Of a stretch of 64,000 nucleotides of DNA, positions 33,922 to 43,426 are shown piece after piece; position 1 is the stretch's first letter; every line of letters begins with the position of its first letter. The notes under the pieces were generated by a model. That model saw only the letters and a list, made by a program, of their open reading frames with translations. It was not told the DNA's origin and made no database searches. Made by a program: the position numbers and the translations under genes. The stretch is from Anaeromusa acidaminophila DSM 3853. GTDB lineage: Bacteria > Bacillota > Negativicutes > Anaeromusales > Anaeromusaceae. The DNA lies in contig NZ_KB894593.1 of NCBI RefSeq assembly GCF_000374545.1, forward strand, positions 50,572 to 114,571, read 5' to 3'.

Positions 33922-34637
33922 GGATTGGCCCCGGCAGCCTCGAGGATATGACGCCGCGAGCGCGGACCGCTATTGAAACAGCGCAAGTGGTAGCAGGCTA
34001 TGATACGTATATTGAGTTAATTGAACCGCTTTTGGCGGGGAAACCGGTGATTGGCACCGGCATGATGCAGGAAGTGGAGCGCTGCCAGGCGGCGGTGGAT
34101 GAAGCGAAGGCAGGCAAAGTGGTAGCCGTGGTATCCAGCGGCGATCCCGGCGTATACGGAATGGCTGGCTTGGTGCTGGAGCTGGCTCAAAAGCTGGAGC
34201 CAGAACAGCGGCCGGAGGTGGAGATTATTCCGGGCATCAGTGCCGTAAGCGCTGCTGCTGCCGTGTTGGGCGCGCCGTTGATGCACGATTTTGCGGTCAT
34301 CAGTCTTAGTGACTTGTTGACTCCCTGGGAACTGATTGTGCGGCGCGTTAAAGCCGCGGTGGAAGCCGATTTTGTGATTGCTCTCTACAATCCCAAAAGC
34401 AGCCGACGTACCATGCAGATTGAAGAAGTGCGTCGCTTGGCCCTGGAAGTTCGGCCTGGCGCAACGCCTGTAGGTATTGTGCGCCATGCTACGCGCAGCA
34501 AGGAAGAATACACGTTGTCTGATTTAGAAAATTTCACCAATGAATTTATCGATATGTTTTCGTTGGTCATTATCGGCAACAGCCAGTCTTATGTGCAAGA
34601 CGGACGCATGATTACGCCGCGGGGGTATAAGCTGTGA
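33807..34637 (+). CDS. cbiH: Cobalt-precorrin-3B C17-methyltransferase
   Basis: 276 residues if ATG 33807 is used; ATG 33822 is also possible. The methylase core starts only at about residue 35 (VIVVGIGPGSLEDMTPRA), with SSGDPGVYGMAGL and YNPKSSRRTMQ later on. The preceding 34 residues are polar and end in a Gly-rich linker (GNGGGGAG); they lie in the overlap with cbiG. No start codon exists nearer to the core, so the extension seems real. CbiH contracts the ring and methylates C17. Confidence 0.9.
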   Translation: MRSSRMATESVQTGETNHLKNQARTGNGGGGAGRVIVVGIGPGSLEDMTPRARTAIETAQVVAGYDTYIELIEPLLAGKPVIGTGMMQEVERCQAAVDEAKAGKVVAVVSSGDPGVYGMAGLVLELAQKLEPEQRPEVEIIPGISAVSAAAAVLGAPLMHDFAVISLSDLLTPWELIVRRVKAAVEADFVIALYNPKSSRRTMQIEEVRRLALEVRPGATPVGIVRHATRSKEEYTLSDLENFTNEFIDMFSLVIIGNSQSYVQDGRMITPRGYKL

Positions 34638-35407
34638 TTTTCTGCATTGCCGGCACCGGAGACGGCCGCGCGCTGGCGCTTCGTCTGCGCCAGGAAAACT
34701 GGCCGGTGCTGGTGAGCGTTGTCAGTGAATATGGCGAGCGTTTGGTGCAGGAGGCGGATCTTTCTGTGGTGCAGACGGCGCTTGATCAAGCGGGTATGGA
34801 AGCGTTTTTGCAAGAACGAGGCATTCGCCTGGTGGTGGATGCCAGCCATCCCTATGCGGTCAATGTGTCGCGCAATGCCATGGCGGCCTGTGAAAAAGTA
34901 AAAATTCCTTATGTGCGCTACGAGCGCCCTGCCAGCGACTTGCCTGAGTACAAAAAATTGCATGTGGCTGCAGATTATGAGGAAGCGGCCAGGCTGGCCG
35001 CCGGTTTGGGCGAGACCATTTTTTTGACCACAGGGAGTCGCCAGCTTGGCATCTTCCGGGCGGAGCCGCTGCTGCAGGGCAAGCGTCTTGTAGCCAGGGT
35101 GCTGCCGGAGGCGTCAGTGCTGGAGCAGTGCCGCAGCCTTGGCTTTTTACCTAAAGATATTGTTGCTATGCAGGGGCCTTTTTCGTTGGAACTCAACCAG
35201 GCCTTGTATCGGGCTTTTCAGGCGGAGGTTGTTGTCTTGAAAAACAGCGGCCATGTCGGCGGTTGCGCAGAGAAAATTGCCGCTGCCGCGGCGTTGGGGC
35301 TGGAAGTAGTACTGGTTGATAGGCCGCGCCTAGCTTATCCGGTTTGCTGCGCAACAGAGCAGCAGGTATTGGCGCAGGTTGCTAAATTGGTAACAGGAGG
35401 AAAGTAA
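34634..35407 (+). CDS. cbiJ: Cobalt-precorrin-6A reductase
   Basis: 257 residues from GTG 34634 (GTGA overlap with cbiH). IAGTGDGRALALRL, DASHPYAVNVSRNA (key DASHPYA), TGSRQLGIF and AMQGPFSLELNQAL are the CbiJ/CobK signatures. It reduces the macrocycle with NAD(P)H. Confidence 0.93.
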   Translation: MIFCIAGTGDGRALALRLRQENWPVLVSVVSEYGERLVQEADLSVVQTALDQAGMEAFLQERGIRLVVDASHPYAVNVSRNAMAACEKVKIPYVRYERPASDLPEYKKLHVAADYEEAARLAAGLGETIFLTTGSRQLGIFRAEPLLQGKRLVARVLPEASVLEQCRSLGFLPKDIVAMQGPFSLELNQALYRAFQAEVVVLKNSGHVGGCAEKIAAAAALGLEVVLVDRPRLAYPVCCATEQQVLAQVAKLVTGGK

Positions 35408-35409
35408 TT

Positions 35410-36036
35410 ATGGAATTTATGACCGATCCTCAGGGGATTGAGCGCAAGAGTATGGAAATTATCGCCCCTCACGTAGCGGGTCTATCATTGACGCCGGAAG
35501 CAGTAAAGGTATATTCCCGCATGATTCATGCTTCGGGAGATCCGCAGTATGCAGAAGTGATTGAGGTGCATGCCGACGCCGTAGCGGCCGGGCAGAAAGC
35601 CATTCGCGAGGGCAAGAATATTTACTGTGATGTGGAAATGGTCCGTACTGGCATTAATAAGAAACGCCTGGCAGAGTTCGGCTGCCAGGTGGAATGTTTG
35701 ATCGCCGATGAAACGGTGGCGGCTCAGGCTAAAGCGGCAGGAATTACGCGATCCATGGCTGCCATGCGGACTTTTGGAGCTAAACTGGACGGCGCTATTG
35801 TGGCTATTGGCAATGCGCCGACCGCTCTTTTTGAAGTGATTCGTCTGATGCAGGAAGAAGGCGTTCGACCTGCGCTGATTATTGGCGTACCTGTTGGTTT
35901 TGTGGGCGCTGCCGAATCCAAGGATTTTTTGGCGGAAGTATCGCCAGTTCCTTATATTACCGTACGCGGCAATAAAGGCGGCAGTCCGATCGCGGCTTCG
36001 GCGCTGAATGCGATTTTGTACCAAATCGAGGCATAG
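35410..36036 (+). CDS. cbiC: Cobalt-precorrin-8 methylmutase
   Basis: 208 residues two bases after cbiJ, with GGAGGAAAG upstream. RMIHASGDPQYAEVI contains the catalytic His region, and VGFVGAAESKDFL and RGNKGGSPIAASALNAIL are conserved. It moves the C11 methyl group to C12 to give cobyrinic acid. Confidence 0.95.
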   Translation: MEFMTDPQGIERKSMEIIAPHVAGLSLTPEAVKVYSRMIHASGDPQYAEVIEVHADAVAAGQKAIREGKNIYCDVEMVRTGINKKRLAEFGCQVECLIADETVAAQAKAAGITRSMAAMRTFGAKLDGAIVAIGNAPTALFEVIRLMQEEGVRPALIIGVPVGFVGAAESKDFLAEVSPVPYITVRGNKGGSPIAASALNAILYQIEA

Positions 36037-36066
36037 AACAGGGCTGCCGGGAGGAGGAATTTGCCG

Positions 36067-37464
36067 ATGGAAGAAAAGGAAATCCTTGTGCATCGTCCAC
36101 GGCTGGTTATTGCCGGCACCCAAAGCGGCGTGGGCAAAACGACCCTTGTAACAGGCTTGTTGGCGGCGCTGCGAAATCAAGGCAAGACAGTGCAATCTTT
36201 TAAGATCGGTCCGGATTACATTGATCCCGGGTTTCACGCACTGGCCAGCGGTCGGGCGGCGCATAACCTGGACAGCTGGCTGGTGCCCCAGGAAAAATTG
36301 CCGCCTTTATTCGTCAAGGCGGCGGCAGAAGCTGATATTTCCATTATTGAAGGCGTAATGGGGCTCTATGACGGCGGTCGCCAGGGGATTAGTAGTACGG
36401 CGTCGTTGGCCAAATTGCTCCAAACGCCGGTAGTATTGGTGCTGGACGTCAAATCCATGGGGGAGAGCGCTGCGGCGATGGCTCTGGGGTTTCGTCAATA
36501 CGATCCAGAGGTCTGGTTTGCCGGGGTGATCTTAAATCGCGTCGGTTCAGCGTCCCATGAACATATGGTGCGTGAAGCGCTAGCACGGCAAAATATTCCG
36601 GTGCTGGGTTGTTTGCATCGGCAAGAAGATTTGCGCCTGCCTGAACGTCACTTAGGGCTGACGCCTGTAACGGAGCAGTCCTTAAATTCGGTTGTGGCGG
36701 CGATGGGCCGGTCTGTTGGTCAGGCTTTGGACTTAGATGCTTTATACGCATTGGCTCAACAAGCGCCGGATTTACCGGCTCCTGCGACGATGGGCGATTT
36801 ACCTGTACGGCGGGCGCGCTTGGGCGTGGCTCAGGATGAAGCGTTTTCCTTTTATTACCCCGAAAGCATGGATGTTTTAACGCGCTGCGGCGCGGAATTG
36901 ATTCCTTTCAGTCCGCTGGAGGATGCAACCTTGCCTGCGGTGGACGGATTATTTTTCGGCGGCGGTTTTCCAGAAATGTTTGCGCCGCAATTAGCGGCAA
37001 AGGCTTCCATGCGTGAGGCTGTAAGAAGTGCGGCGGCAAAGGGCATGCCTATTTACGCCGAGTGCGGCGGCCTGATGTATCTGACGGAAGGTTTAGAGGA
37101 CTTTTCCGGGAAGCGTTATGAGATGGCGCAAGTGGTGCCGGCGCAGTGCCGGATGGAGAAGAAACTGCAGACCGTCGGCTATGTGACGGCGACATTGCAG
37201 CAAAATAGTCTATTGGGGAACGGCGGCGTCCGTTTTCAAGGTCATGAGTTCCATTTTTCCAGCATGGAGCCGTTAGCAGAACCGTTTCCGTGGGCCTTTT
37301 CTTTCGAAAAAATGCGTACTGGCGCTGTCTATCCAGGGGGGTATGCTTCGCCAAACGTGCTGGCGTCCTATCTGCATCTGCATTTTGCAGGCAATGAAGA
37401 GGCTGCGGAAGCGCTGGTAACGGCCTGCGCAGCGTATGCGGCAAGGAGGGATGGACGTGGCTGA
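36067..37464 (+). CDS. cbiA: Cobyrinic acid a,c-diamide synthase
   Basis: 465 residues. ATG 36067 is chosen because GAGGAGG (36051-36057) sits 9 nt upstream; TTG 36061 would be too close. GTQSGVGKTTLVTGLLAAL is the N-terminal P-loop. The C-terminal glutamine amidotransferase domain has LFFGGGFPEMF and the nucleophile in AECGGLMYL. It amidates side chains a and c with glutamine and ATP. Confidence 0.95.
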   Translation: MEEKEILVHRPRLVIAGTQSGVGKTTLVTGLLAALRNQGKTVQSFKIGPDYIDPGFHALASGRAAHNLDSWLVPQEKLPPLFVKAAAEADISIIEGVMGLYDGGRQGISSTASLAKLLQTPVVLVLDVKSMGESAAAMALGFRQYDPEVWFAGVILNRVGSASHEHMVREALARQNIPVLGCLHRQEDLRLPERHLGLTPVTEQSLNSVVAAMGRSVGQALDLDALYALAQQAPDLPAPATMGDLPVRRARLGVAQDEAFSFYYPESMDVLTRCGAELIPFSPLEDATLPAVDGLFFGGGFPEMFAPQLAAKASMREAVRSAAAKGMPIYAECGGLMYLTEGLEDFSGKRYEMAQVVPAQCRMEKKLQTVGYVTATLQQNSLLGNGGVRFQGHEFHFSSMEPLAEPFPWAFSFEKMRTGAVYPGGYASPNVLASYLHLHFAGNEEAAEALVTACAAYAARRDGRG

Positions 37465-38014
37465 GATTATTTTGGTAACCGGCGGCGCTCGCAGCGGCAA
37501 GAGCGCTTTTGCCGAGCGGCGCGTAGCGGCTATGGCGGAGCAAGTGGGTTATATTGCGACAGCGCAAGCCTGGGACGAAGAAATGCGTCTGCGTATTGAG
37601 ATACATCAACAGCGGCGTCCTGCAGGTTGGCAGACTTATGAAGCGCCGCGTCAGGCGGCGTCGGTGCTGACGAAAGCGGCCTTTGAAACCAAGGCGATTC
37701 TGTTTGACTGCCTGACCATGTTTGTTACGAATTGCATGTGCCAAAAGGATTTTCCTTTAGACCCTGAGGATGGGCAACGGTATATTGCCAAGGAGACGGA
37801 AGCGTTATTGCGTGCAGCGCAGCAAGCGCCTTGTCCGGTAGTATTTGTTACCAATGAAGTGGGACTGGGGATTGTGCCGGATAATGCGATGTCCCGCGCT
37901 TTTCGGGACTATGCGGGCTGGGTGAATCAGCAAGTAGCCTCCCAGGCGCAGCAGGTTTTTTTGGTTGTCAGCGGCTTGGCGGTGGATGTGCGCCGCTTGG
38001 CGGAAGCGGAATAA
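37457..38014 (+). CDS. cobU: Adenosylcobinamide kinase / guanylyltransferase
   Basis: 185 residues from GTG 37457, set by AAGGAGGG at 7-nt spacing; ATG 37451 abuts the ribosome site. ILVTGGARSGKSAFAERR is the P-loop, and DCLTMFVTN and FVTNEVGLGIVPDNAMSR (key NEVGLGIVP) are diagnostic. It activates adenosylcobinamide with GTP for lower-ligand attachment. Confidence 0.95.
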   Translation: MAEIILVTGGARSGKSAFAERRVAAMAEQVGYIATAQAWDEEMRLRIEIHQQRRPAGWQTYEAPRQAASVLTKAAFETKAILFDCLTMFVTNCMCQKDFPLDPEDGQRYIAKETEALLRAAQQAPCPVVFVTNEVGLGIVPDNAMSRAFRDYAGWVNQQVASQAQQVFLVVSGLAVDVRRLAEAE

Positions 38015-38053
38015 AATAAAGAGAAGCGATAGCAAACAGAGGAGGCGTTGGGC

Positions 38054-39574
38054 ATGGCTAAGACCATCATGCTTCAAGGAACCAGTTCGCATGTGGGCAA
38101 GAGCATTTTAACAACCGCGCTTTGCCGGATTTTTTTGCAGGACGGTCTGCGTGTCGTTCCTTTTAAAGCGCAGAATATGGCGCTGAATTCCTATGTAACT
38201 AAATATGGCGAGGAAATGGGGCGGGCCCAGGTAGCGCAAGCGGAGGCCGCCGGATTAGAGCCTATGGTGGAGATGAATCCGGTGCTTTTAAAGCCTACTG
38301 GGGATTCCCGCTCCCAGGTAGTGCTAATGGGACGCCCCATTGGCAATATGACGGCCAAAGAGTATCATCAGGGTTATAGTCTGCAGGCGCTCGATACGGT
38401 GAAAGCTTGTCTTCAGAAGCTGCATGATAAATTTGACCGTATTGTTATTGAAGGCGCCGGCAGCCCGGCGGAAGTGAATCTCAGAGCTAATGACATCGTT
38501 AATATGCGCGTCGCTAAACTAGCGCCGGCGCCGGTACTGCTGGTAGCGGACATTGACCGAGGCGGGGCATTGGCTTCGGTAGTGGGAACGCTGGAGTTGC
38601 TGGAACCGGATGAACGGGAACTGGTGAAAGGCATTATTATCAATAAGTTTCGCGGCGATATTCGTCTTTTACAGCCAGCTCTGGAATTTTTGGAAACGAA
38701 GACAGGCAAGCCGGTATTGGGGGTTATTCCGCATCTGGCCGATTTAGGCATTGACGACGAGGACTCTGTTTCTTTGGAAGATAAGCAGACCGTTCAAAGC
38801 AAAGAAATTGACGTGGCGGTGCTGCGCACGCCGAAGATCAGCAATTTTACGGATTTTGACGCTCTCGGGGCCGAACCGGATGTGGCTGTGCGCTATGTGC
38901 GTCAAGGCGAAGCGCTGGGCAAGCCGGATCTTATCATTTTGCCGGGCAGTAAAAATACAGTAGAGGATTTGCTGTACCTGCGAGAGCATGGGTATGAAAA
39001 AGCCATTAAGGAGCTGCATGAACAAGGCGTACCGGTCATCGGTATTTGCGGCGGCTATCAGATGCTGGGGCAAAGGGTTTTGGATCCGGAGCATACCGAA
39101 TCCGACCATGATGAAACACCGGGATTGGGGCTTTTGGATACAACAACGACCTTTGTGGCGGAAAAAATGACCCAGCAAGTCAGCGCTCGCGGGTTGTCCG
39201 ACTGCTTTTTAGGTATCAAAGCCAGCGGTCTGGAGCTGAAAGGCTATGAAATTCATATGGGGCGTACGGAATTTGCTGCAGGTACAGAAGCTGCTTTTCA
39301 GATTGAAGAACGTTCTTGTCAAAAGGTATCCAGCCCAGATGGAGCGGTGGCTTCCTCCGGGTTAGTCCTCGGTACGTATCTGCACGGTATTTTTGATAAT
39401 GACTCCTATCGGGGACTCCTTGCCAACGCGTTGCGGCAGCGCAAAGGCTTAGCTCTTCTTGATCGTTCAGGAGATACGCAGGCGCGCAAGGAAGCGGCTT
39501 ATAATCGGTTGGCTGCGGTTGTGCGGGAAAACATGGATATGCCTCGTCTGTATGCCATCGTGGAGGGCAAGTAG
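38054..39574 (+). CDS. cbiP: Cobyric acid synthase
   Basis: 506 residues. ATG 38054 follows AGAGGAGGCG. It starts MAKTIMLQGTSSHVGKSIL and includes PFKAQNMALNSYVT, GAGSPAEVNLRANDIVNM (key GAGSPAE), a glutamine amidotransferase core with nucleophile GICGGYQMLG, and GTYLHGIFDN. It performs the four remaining amidations. Confidence 0.97.
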   Translation: MAKTIMLQGTSSHVGKSILTTALCRIFLQDGLRVVPFKAQNMALNSYVTKYGEEMGRAQVAQAEAAGLEPMVEMNPVLLKPTGDSRSQVVLMGRPIGNMTAKEYHQGYSLQALDTVKACLQKLHDKFDRIVIEGAGSPAEVNLRANDIVNMRVAKLAPAPVLLVADIDRGGALASVVGTLELLEPDERELVKGIIINKFRGDIRLLQPALEFLETKTGKPVLGVIPHLADLGIDDEDSVSLEDKQTVQSKEIDVAVLRTPKISNFTDFDALGAEPDVAVRYVRQGEALGKPDLIILPGSKNTVEDLLYLREHGYEKAIKELHEQGVPVIGICGGYQMLGQRVLDPEHTESDHDETPGLGLLDTTTTFVAEKMTQQVSARGLSDCFLGIKASGLELKGYEIHMGRTEFAAGTEAAFQIEERSCQKVSSPDGAVASSGLVLGTYLHGIFDNDSYRGLLANALRQRKGLALLDRSGDTQARKEAAYNRLAAVVRENMDMPRLYAIVEGK

Positions 39575-40540
39575 ATGCAGCCAAGCATATGGCCCGATGA
39601 ATTATGGATGCTTCTGGGAGCGGTGCTTTTGGACCAACTTCTGGGAGACCCTAACAGCCGCTGGCATCCAGTAGTGCTCATTGGCCGGGTCATTTCCTGG
39701 GGAGAGGCGTCTTTGCTGCGTATAACGCAGAGTTCTTGGCGGCAGCAGGTGTCAGGCGCTGTGCTGGTGGCAGTAGTACTGGCTGTTGCTTATAGCAGCG
39801 CTTGGTGCTGGATGCAACTGTTGGCGTTAGGGGGAAACGCAGCACAATGGCTGGGGGGAGCTCTGCTTTTGAGTTTCACTATTTCGCCGCGCAGCCTGGC
39901 GGCTGCGGGCGGTGAAATTCGCGATTTTCTGGCTACTGGAAATATGGCGGAAGCGCGACGCAAGGTAGGCTGGATTGTTGGTCGGGACACCGCTGAACTT
40001 GATGAAGGAGAAGTCACAAGGGCTACGGTGGAAACGGTAGCGGAAAATATAGTTGACGGCATTATTTCGCCGCTTTGCTATTTTCTGATTGGTGGCGTGC
40101 CGCTGGCTTTTTTGTATCGCGCCGTTAATACGCTGGATTCCATGGTGGGCTATCATAATGAACGCTATGAGCATTTCGGCAAGGCGGCTGCCAGGGTTGA
40201 TGACGTTTTTAATTGGCTTCCCGCGAGATTGACAGCGTTGTTGCTTTTAGGAGCTGCGTGGATTTTGCGTATGGACTGGCGCAACGCCTGGCGGATGATG
40301 CGCCGCGATGCGGCGGCGCATCCCAGCCCGAACAGCGGCTATGCAGAGGCGACAGTGGCTGGCGCTTTAGGGGTGCAATTGGGCGGGCTAAATTATTACG
40401 GCGGTGTGGCTTCGCTGCGGGCGAAAATGGGAGAGCCCAAAGAAGCGCTGCAAGGGCGACATATTACGAAAACGATCCGCCTGATGCAAGTCGCGGTGGC
40501 TCTATTTCTTTTGCTTGCCAGCCTGCTGTTGGGATGGTAG
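39575..40540 (+). CDS. cbiB: Adenosylcobinamide-phosphate synthase
   Basis: 321 residues directly after cbiP. It is a membrane protein; DQLLGDPNSRWHPVVLIGR (key GDPNSRWHPV), IVGRDTAELDEGEVTRATVET (key VGRDT) and RAVNTLDSMVGYHNERYE are CbiB/CobD signatures. HPSPNSGYAEATVAGALGVQLGG is near the end (key PNSGYAE). It joins the aminopropanol phosphate made by CobD to adenosylcobyric acid. Confidence 0.96.
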   Translation: MQPSIWPDELWMLLGAVLLDQLLGDPNSRWHPVVLIGRVISWGEASLLRITQSSWRQQVSGAVLVAVVLAVAYSSAWCWMQLLALGGNAAQWLGGALLLSFTISPRSLAAAGGEIRDFLATGNMAEARRKVGWIVGRDTAELDEGEVTRATVETVAENIVDGIISPLCYFLIGGVPLAFLYRAVNTLDSMVGYHNERYEHFGKAAARVDDVFNWLPARLTALLLLGAAWILRMDWRNAWRMMRRDAAAHPSPNSGYAEATVAGALGVQLGGLNYYGGVASLRAKMGEPKEALQGRHITKTIRLMQVAVALFLLLASLLLGW

Positions 40541-40573
40541 TCTAAAGAAGAATGGAGATGCCGGAGGGGAACT

Positions 40574-41323
40574 ATGTTCAATGATTTTTTGCTGGGATTG
40601 CAGTTTTTGACACGTCTGCGTTTATCGGGAGAGTTGTTTTGGGATGAAAAGGGCTGCGGTCGCAGTGTGCGCTATTTTCCGCTGGTTGGAGCCGTACTAG
40701 GCTTGTGCTTTGTAGCTGCTTGGCAAGTGTTGTATGTATGGCTGCCAACTTGGGTTAGTACGTACCCGCCGACAGTCGTTGTTACCATTCTGACAGCGTT
40801 GCCCATTCTCTTGACAGGCGGCTTGCATTGCGACGGCTTTATGGACACCATGGACGGTCTTTTTTCCGGCCGTCATCGGCCACGGATGCTGGAAATCATG
40901 AAGGACAGCCGTGTGGGCGCCCATGGGGTGACCACTTTTTTAATGCTCTTTGCTTTGAAATGGTCTCTGATTGCCGATTTGGCGTCGCTGACTTTGCCGG
41001 CGGCGCTTTTTGCCATGCCTATACTAGGGCGTTTAGCAATGGTGGTAGGAATTACCTGTTTTCCTTATGCCCGGGAAAACGGCATGGGACGCGCTTTTTC
41101 CGCTTATGCCGGTGAGGGCGCTTTATGGGTTGCTTTGTTGATTTCGTTTGTGCTGGTGCTGCCTTTGGGCGGTCAAGGGTTGATTGCGTTGGTAGCGGCG
41201 TTAGTGTGCGCTTTTGGCGGCGGTTTTTTGATTAGCCGCAAGTTGGGCGGACTTACAGGGGATGTATATGGAGCCTTGACGGAAATTACGGAAGTTGTCG
41301 TCTTGCTGGCTTTTTTGTATTAG
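40574..41323 (+). CDS. cobS: Adenosylcobinamide-GDP ribazoletransferase (cobalamin synthase)
   Basis: 249 residues with about six membrane helices. The active-site signature GGLHCDGFMDTMDGLFSG and DSRVGAHGV are present. It attaches alpha-ribazole (phosphate) to adenosyl-GDP-cobinamide. Confidence 0.96.
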   Translation: MFNDFLLGLQFLTRLRLSGELFWDEKGCGRSVRYFPLVGAVLGLCFVAAWQVLYVWLPTWVSTYPPTVVVTILTALPILLTGGLHCDGFMDTMDGLFSGRHRPRMLEIMKDSRVGAHGVTTFLMLFALKWSLIADLASLTLPAALFAMPILGRLAMVVGITCFPYARENGMGRAFSAYAGEGALWVALLISFVLVLPLGGQGLIALVAALVCAFGGGFLISRKLGGLTGDVYGALTEITEVVVLLAFLY

Positions 41324-41347
41324 AACAGGATGGAGGAATCAAGACGC

Positions 41348-42313
41348 ATGGACGAAAAAACGTCCCCGCAGTACTCAAATATACCTGAACAATTGGCGGC
41401 AGGATGCATTCTGGAGGTGCGTGTTCCTGGGTCTTGCGGTGAATTGACGCAGGGCCTGGTGGATGAAGATTACTTCTTAATCACCTGTCCAATCGGCAAT
41501 TATTCCCGGGCTATTTTGCGGCCAACTAAAGCTCCGGCTGTTTTGGGCGGACCTAAAACTCAAAAAGCGGTGATGAAGACGCTGCTTCTTTTGGGAGAAA
41601 AGCAGATTCCTGGAGAACTGGAAATTTCTTCGCAGTTGCCAGTCGGCAAGGGTATGTCGTCTAGCAGCGCCGATATCGGCGCTGCTTGCCAAGCGGCGGC
41701 TCTTGCTTTTGGAAAGACTCTTGCACCGCAAGAAATTTTAACGCTAGCTACTGAGGTGGAGCCTACGGATGGCGTGTTCTGTCCTGGTGTTGCGCAGATC
41801 GCCCATGTAACAGGCAGCAAGTTTTGCAGCTTAGGGGAACCGCCGGCGATTATGGTTTCCGTTTGGGACCAAGGCGGCCAAGTAGATACGCAGCGGTTTA
41901 ATGAGCGTCAGGAATTGCAATGCTTTAACCGGGCCAAGGAACGAGTGGTTCGCCAGGCAGTGCAATGCATCAAGCGGGGACTCGAGGAACAGGAAGCCTT
42001 TTGGTTGGGCCATGGCGCTATGCTTAGCGCGCGGGCTAATCAAATTTTGTTGCCTAAGTTGGAGCTGGAGCTGCTTTGGTCGTTGGCGCTGCAGCATGGG
42101 GCAATCGGCGTCAATGTGGCTCATAGCGGGACGGTGCTGGGGGTATTGTGGAAAGGCGATGTAGCTGCAGAAACAATAACAATCTTGCAGGCTCGAGTGC
42201 GGCAGGAGCTGCCTCAGCTTTCCTTCTTGGGAAATTGGCCGCTGGTATCCGGCGGCAGTTGGTATCGCTGTGGCAAGGAGGGGGAAATGCATGACTGGAT
42301 TCGCTGCTTTTGA
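41348..42313 (+). CDS. pduX: L-threonine kinase, PduX-like
   Basis: 321 residues from ATG 41348, 10 nt after GGAGGAA. A GHMP kinase: VPGSCGELTQGLVDEDYFLI at the N-terminus and the ATP loop LPVGKGMSSSSADIGAA. PTDGVFCPGVAQI follows. It makes O-phospho-L-threonine for the adjacent CobD-type decarboxylase, which fits the gene order. Confidence 0.9.
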   Translation: MDEKTSPQYSNIPEQLAAGCILEVRVPGSCGELTQGLVDEDYFLITCPIGNYSRAILRPTKAPAVLGGPKTQKAVMKTLLLLGEKQIPGELEISSQLPVGKGMSSSSADIGAACQAAALAFGKTLAPQEILTLATEVEPTDGVFCPGVAQIAHVTGSKFCSLGEPPAIMVSVWDQGGQVDTQRFNERQELQCFNRAKERVVRQAVQCIKRGLEEQEAFWLGHGAMLSARANQILLPKLELELLWSLALQHGAIGVNVAHSGTVLGVLWKGDVAAETITILQARVRQELPQLSFLGNWPLVSGGSWYRCGKEGEMHDWIRCF

Positions 42314-43385
42314 GCATGGCGGCAATATTTACGCTGCTGCCGGTGAATTGGGTTTAGCTCTGGAAACGGTGCTGGATTTTAGCGCCAATATCAATCCCTT
42401 GGGGTTGGCGCCTGGCTTGAAGGAGCAGTTGGCGTCTCTTTTAGATGGGGTTGTGCATTATCCGGAACCGGAGGCGGCGGAGCTGCGACAGGCTTTGGCG
42501 GCAAGCCATGGCTGCGTTCCGGAAAGTCTGATTGTGGGCAATGGTGCAGCGGAATTGCTGTATTTGCTTTGCTATGCGTGTAAACCAAGGCGCGTACTGG
42601 TGACGGCGCCAACCTTCAGCGAATATGAAAAGGCGGCTCGCGCAGCCGGGGCGGAAGTTGCATATTTGCCGCTAGCGGCGGCAGACGATTTTGCGCTGCC
42701 TTGGGATAAAGTGAAGGCAGCCTTGGCTGCAGCGGATATGTTTTTTCTTTGCAATCCTAACAATCCGACAGGGACGCTGCTCAAGCGTGAGACGGTGCTG
42801 CGCTTAGCGGACGAAGCGGCTAAAGAGCAGTGCTTTTTACTTGTGGATGAATCTTTTCAGGATTTTTTGCCGGAACAAGAAAAATACAGCATTTTGCCAG
42901 ATTTATCGAGACTGGGGGAACGGGTAGCGATTCTGCGTTCTTTGACTAAATTTTACGCTATTCCGGGGCTGCGTTTGGGCTTTATGGCGGGCTCTTCTGC
43001 GCTGATTCAAGAGTTGACGACGAAAAAGGATACGTGGAATGTGAATTTTTTGGCGCAACAGGCAGGCTTATGGGCTCTGCGCTGCGGCGATTATCAGCAG
43101 GAAAGCCGCGCCTATGTAGCACAGGCGAAGCAGGCCTTATACGCAGCGTTGACGGCGCTGCCGGGAGTGCATGCTTACGAGCCGACGGTAAATTATATTC
43201 TTTTGGATATGAAAAAAACCGGTCTGACGTCCAGCCAATGGCGGGAACGTTTGAAACGCCGGGGAATTTTGGTGCGGGACTGCGCCAATTATGTAGGCCT
43301 TGGCAATTTTCATATTCGCGTGGCTGTGCGCCGGCAAGACGAAAATCAGCGACTAATATCGGCTTTGAAGGCTGAATTAAAATAG
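42291..43385 (+). CDS. cobD: L-threonine-O-3-phosphate decarboxylase
   Basis: 364 residues from ATG 42291, overlapping pduX by 23 nt and preceded by AAGGAGGGGG. It is a fold-type I PLP enzyme: EHGGNIYAAA, DFSANINPLGL, GNGAAELLYLL, NPNNPTGTL and the PLP-lysine region LRSLTKFYAIPGLRLGF. It makes (R)-1-amino-2-propanol phosphate, the linker for CbiB. Confidence 0.94.
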   Translation: MTGFAAFEHGGNIYAAAGELGLALETVLDFSANINPLGLAPGLKEQLASLLDGVVHYPEPEAAELRQALAASHGCVPESLIVGNGAAELLYLLCYACKPRRVLVTAPTFSEYEKAARAAGAEVAYLPLAAADDFALPWDKVKAALAAADMFFLCNPNNPTGTLLKRETVLRLADEAAKEQCFLLVDESFQDFLPEQEKYSILPDLSRLGERVAILRSLTKFYAIPGLRLGFMAGSSALIQELTTKKDTWNVNFLAQQAGLWALRCGDYQQESRAYVAQAKQALYAALTALPGVHAYEPTVNYILLDMKKTGLTSSQWRERLKRRGILVRDCANYVGLGNFHIRVAVRRQDENQRLISALKAELK

Positions 43386-43426
43386 TAAGATATGAATTGT
43401 GGTTTTTTTGAGAAAGGAACTGGAGC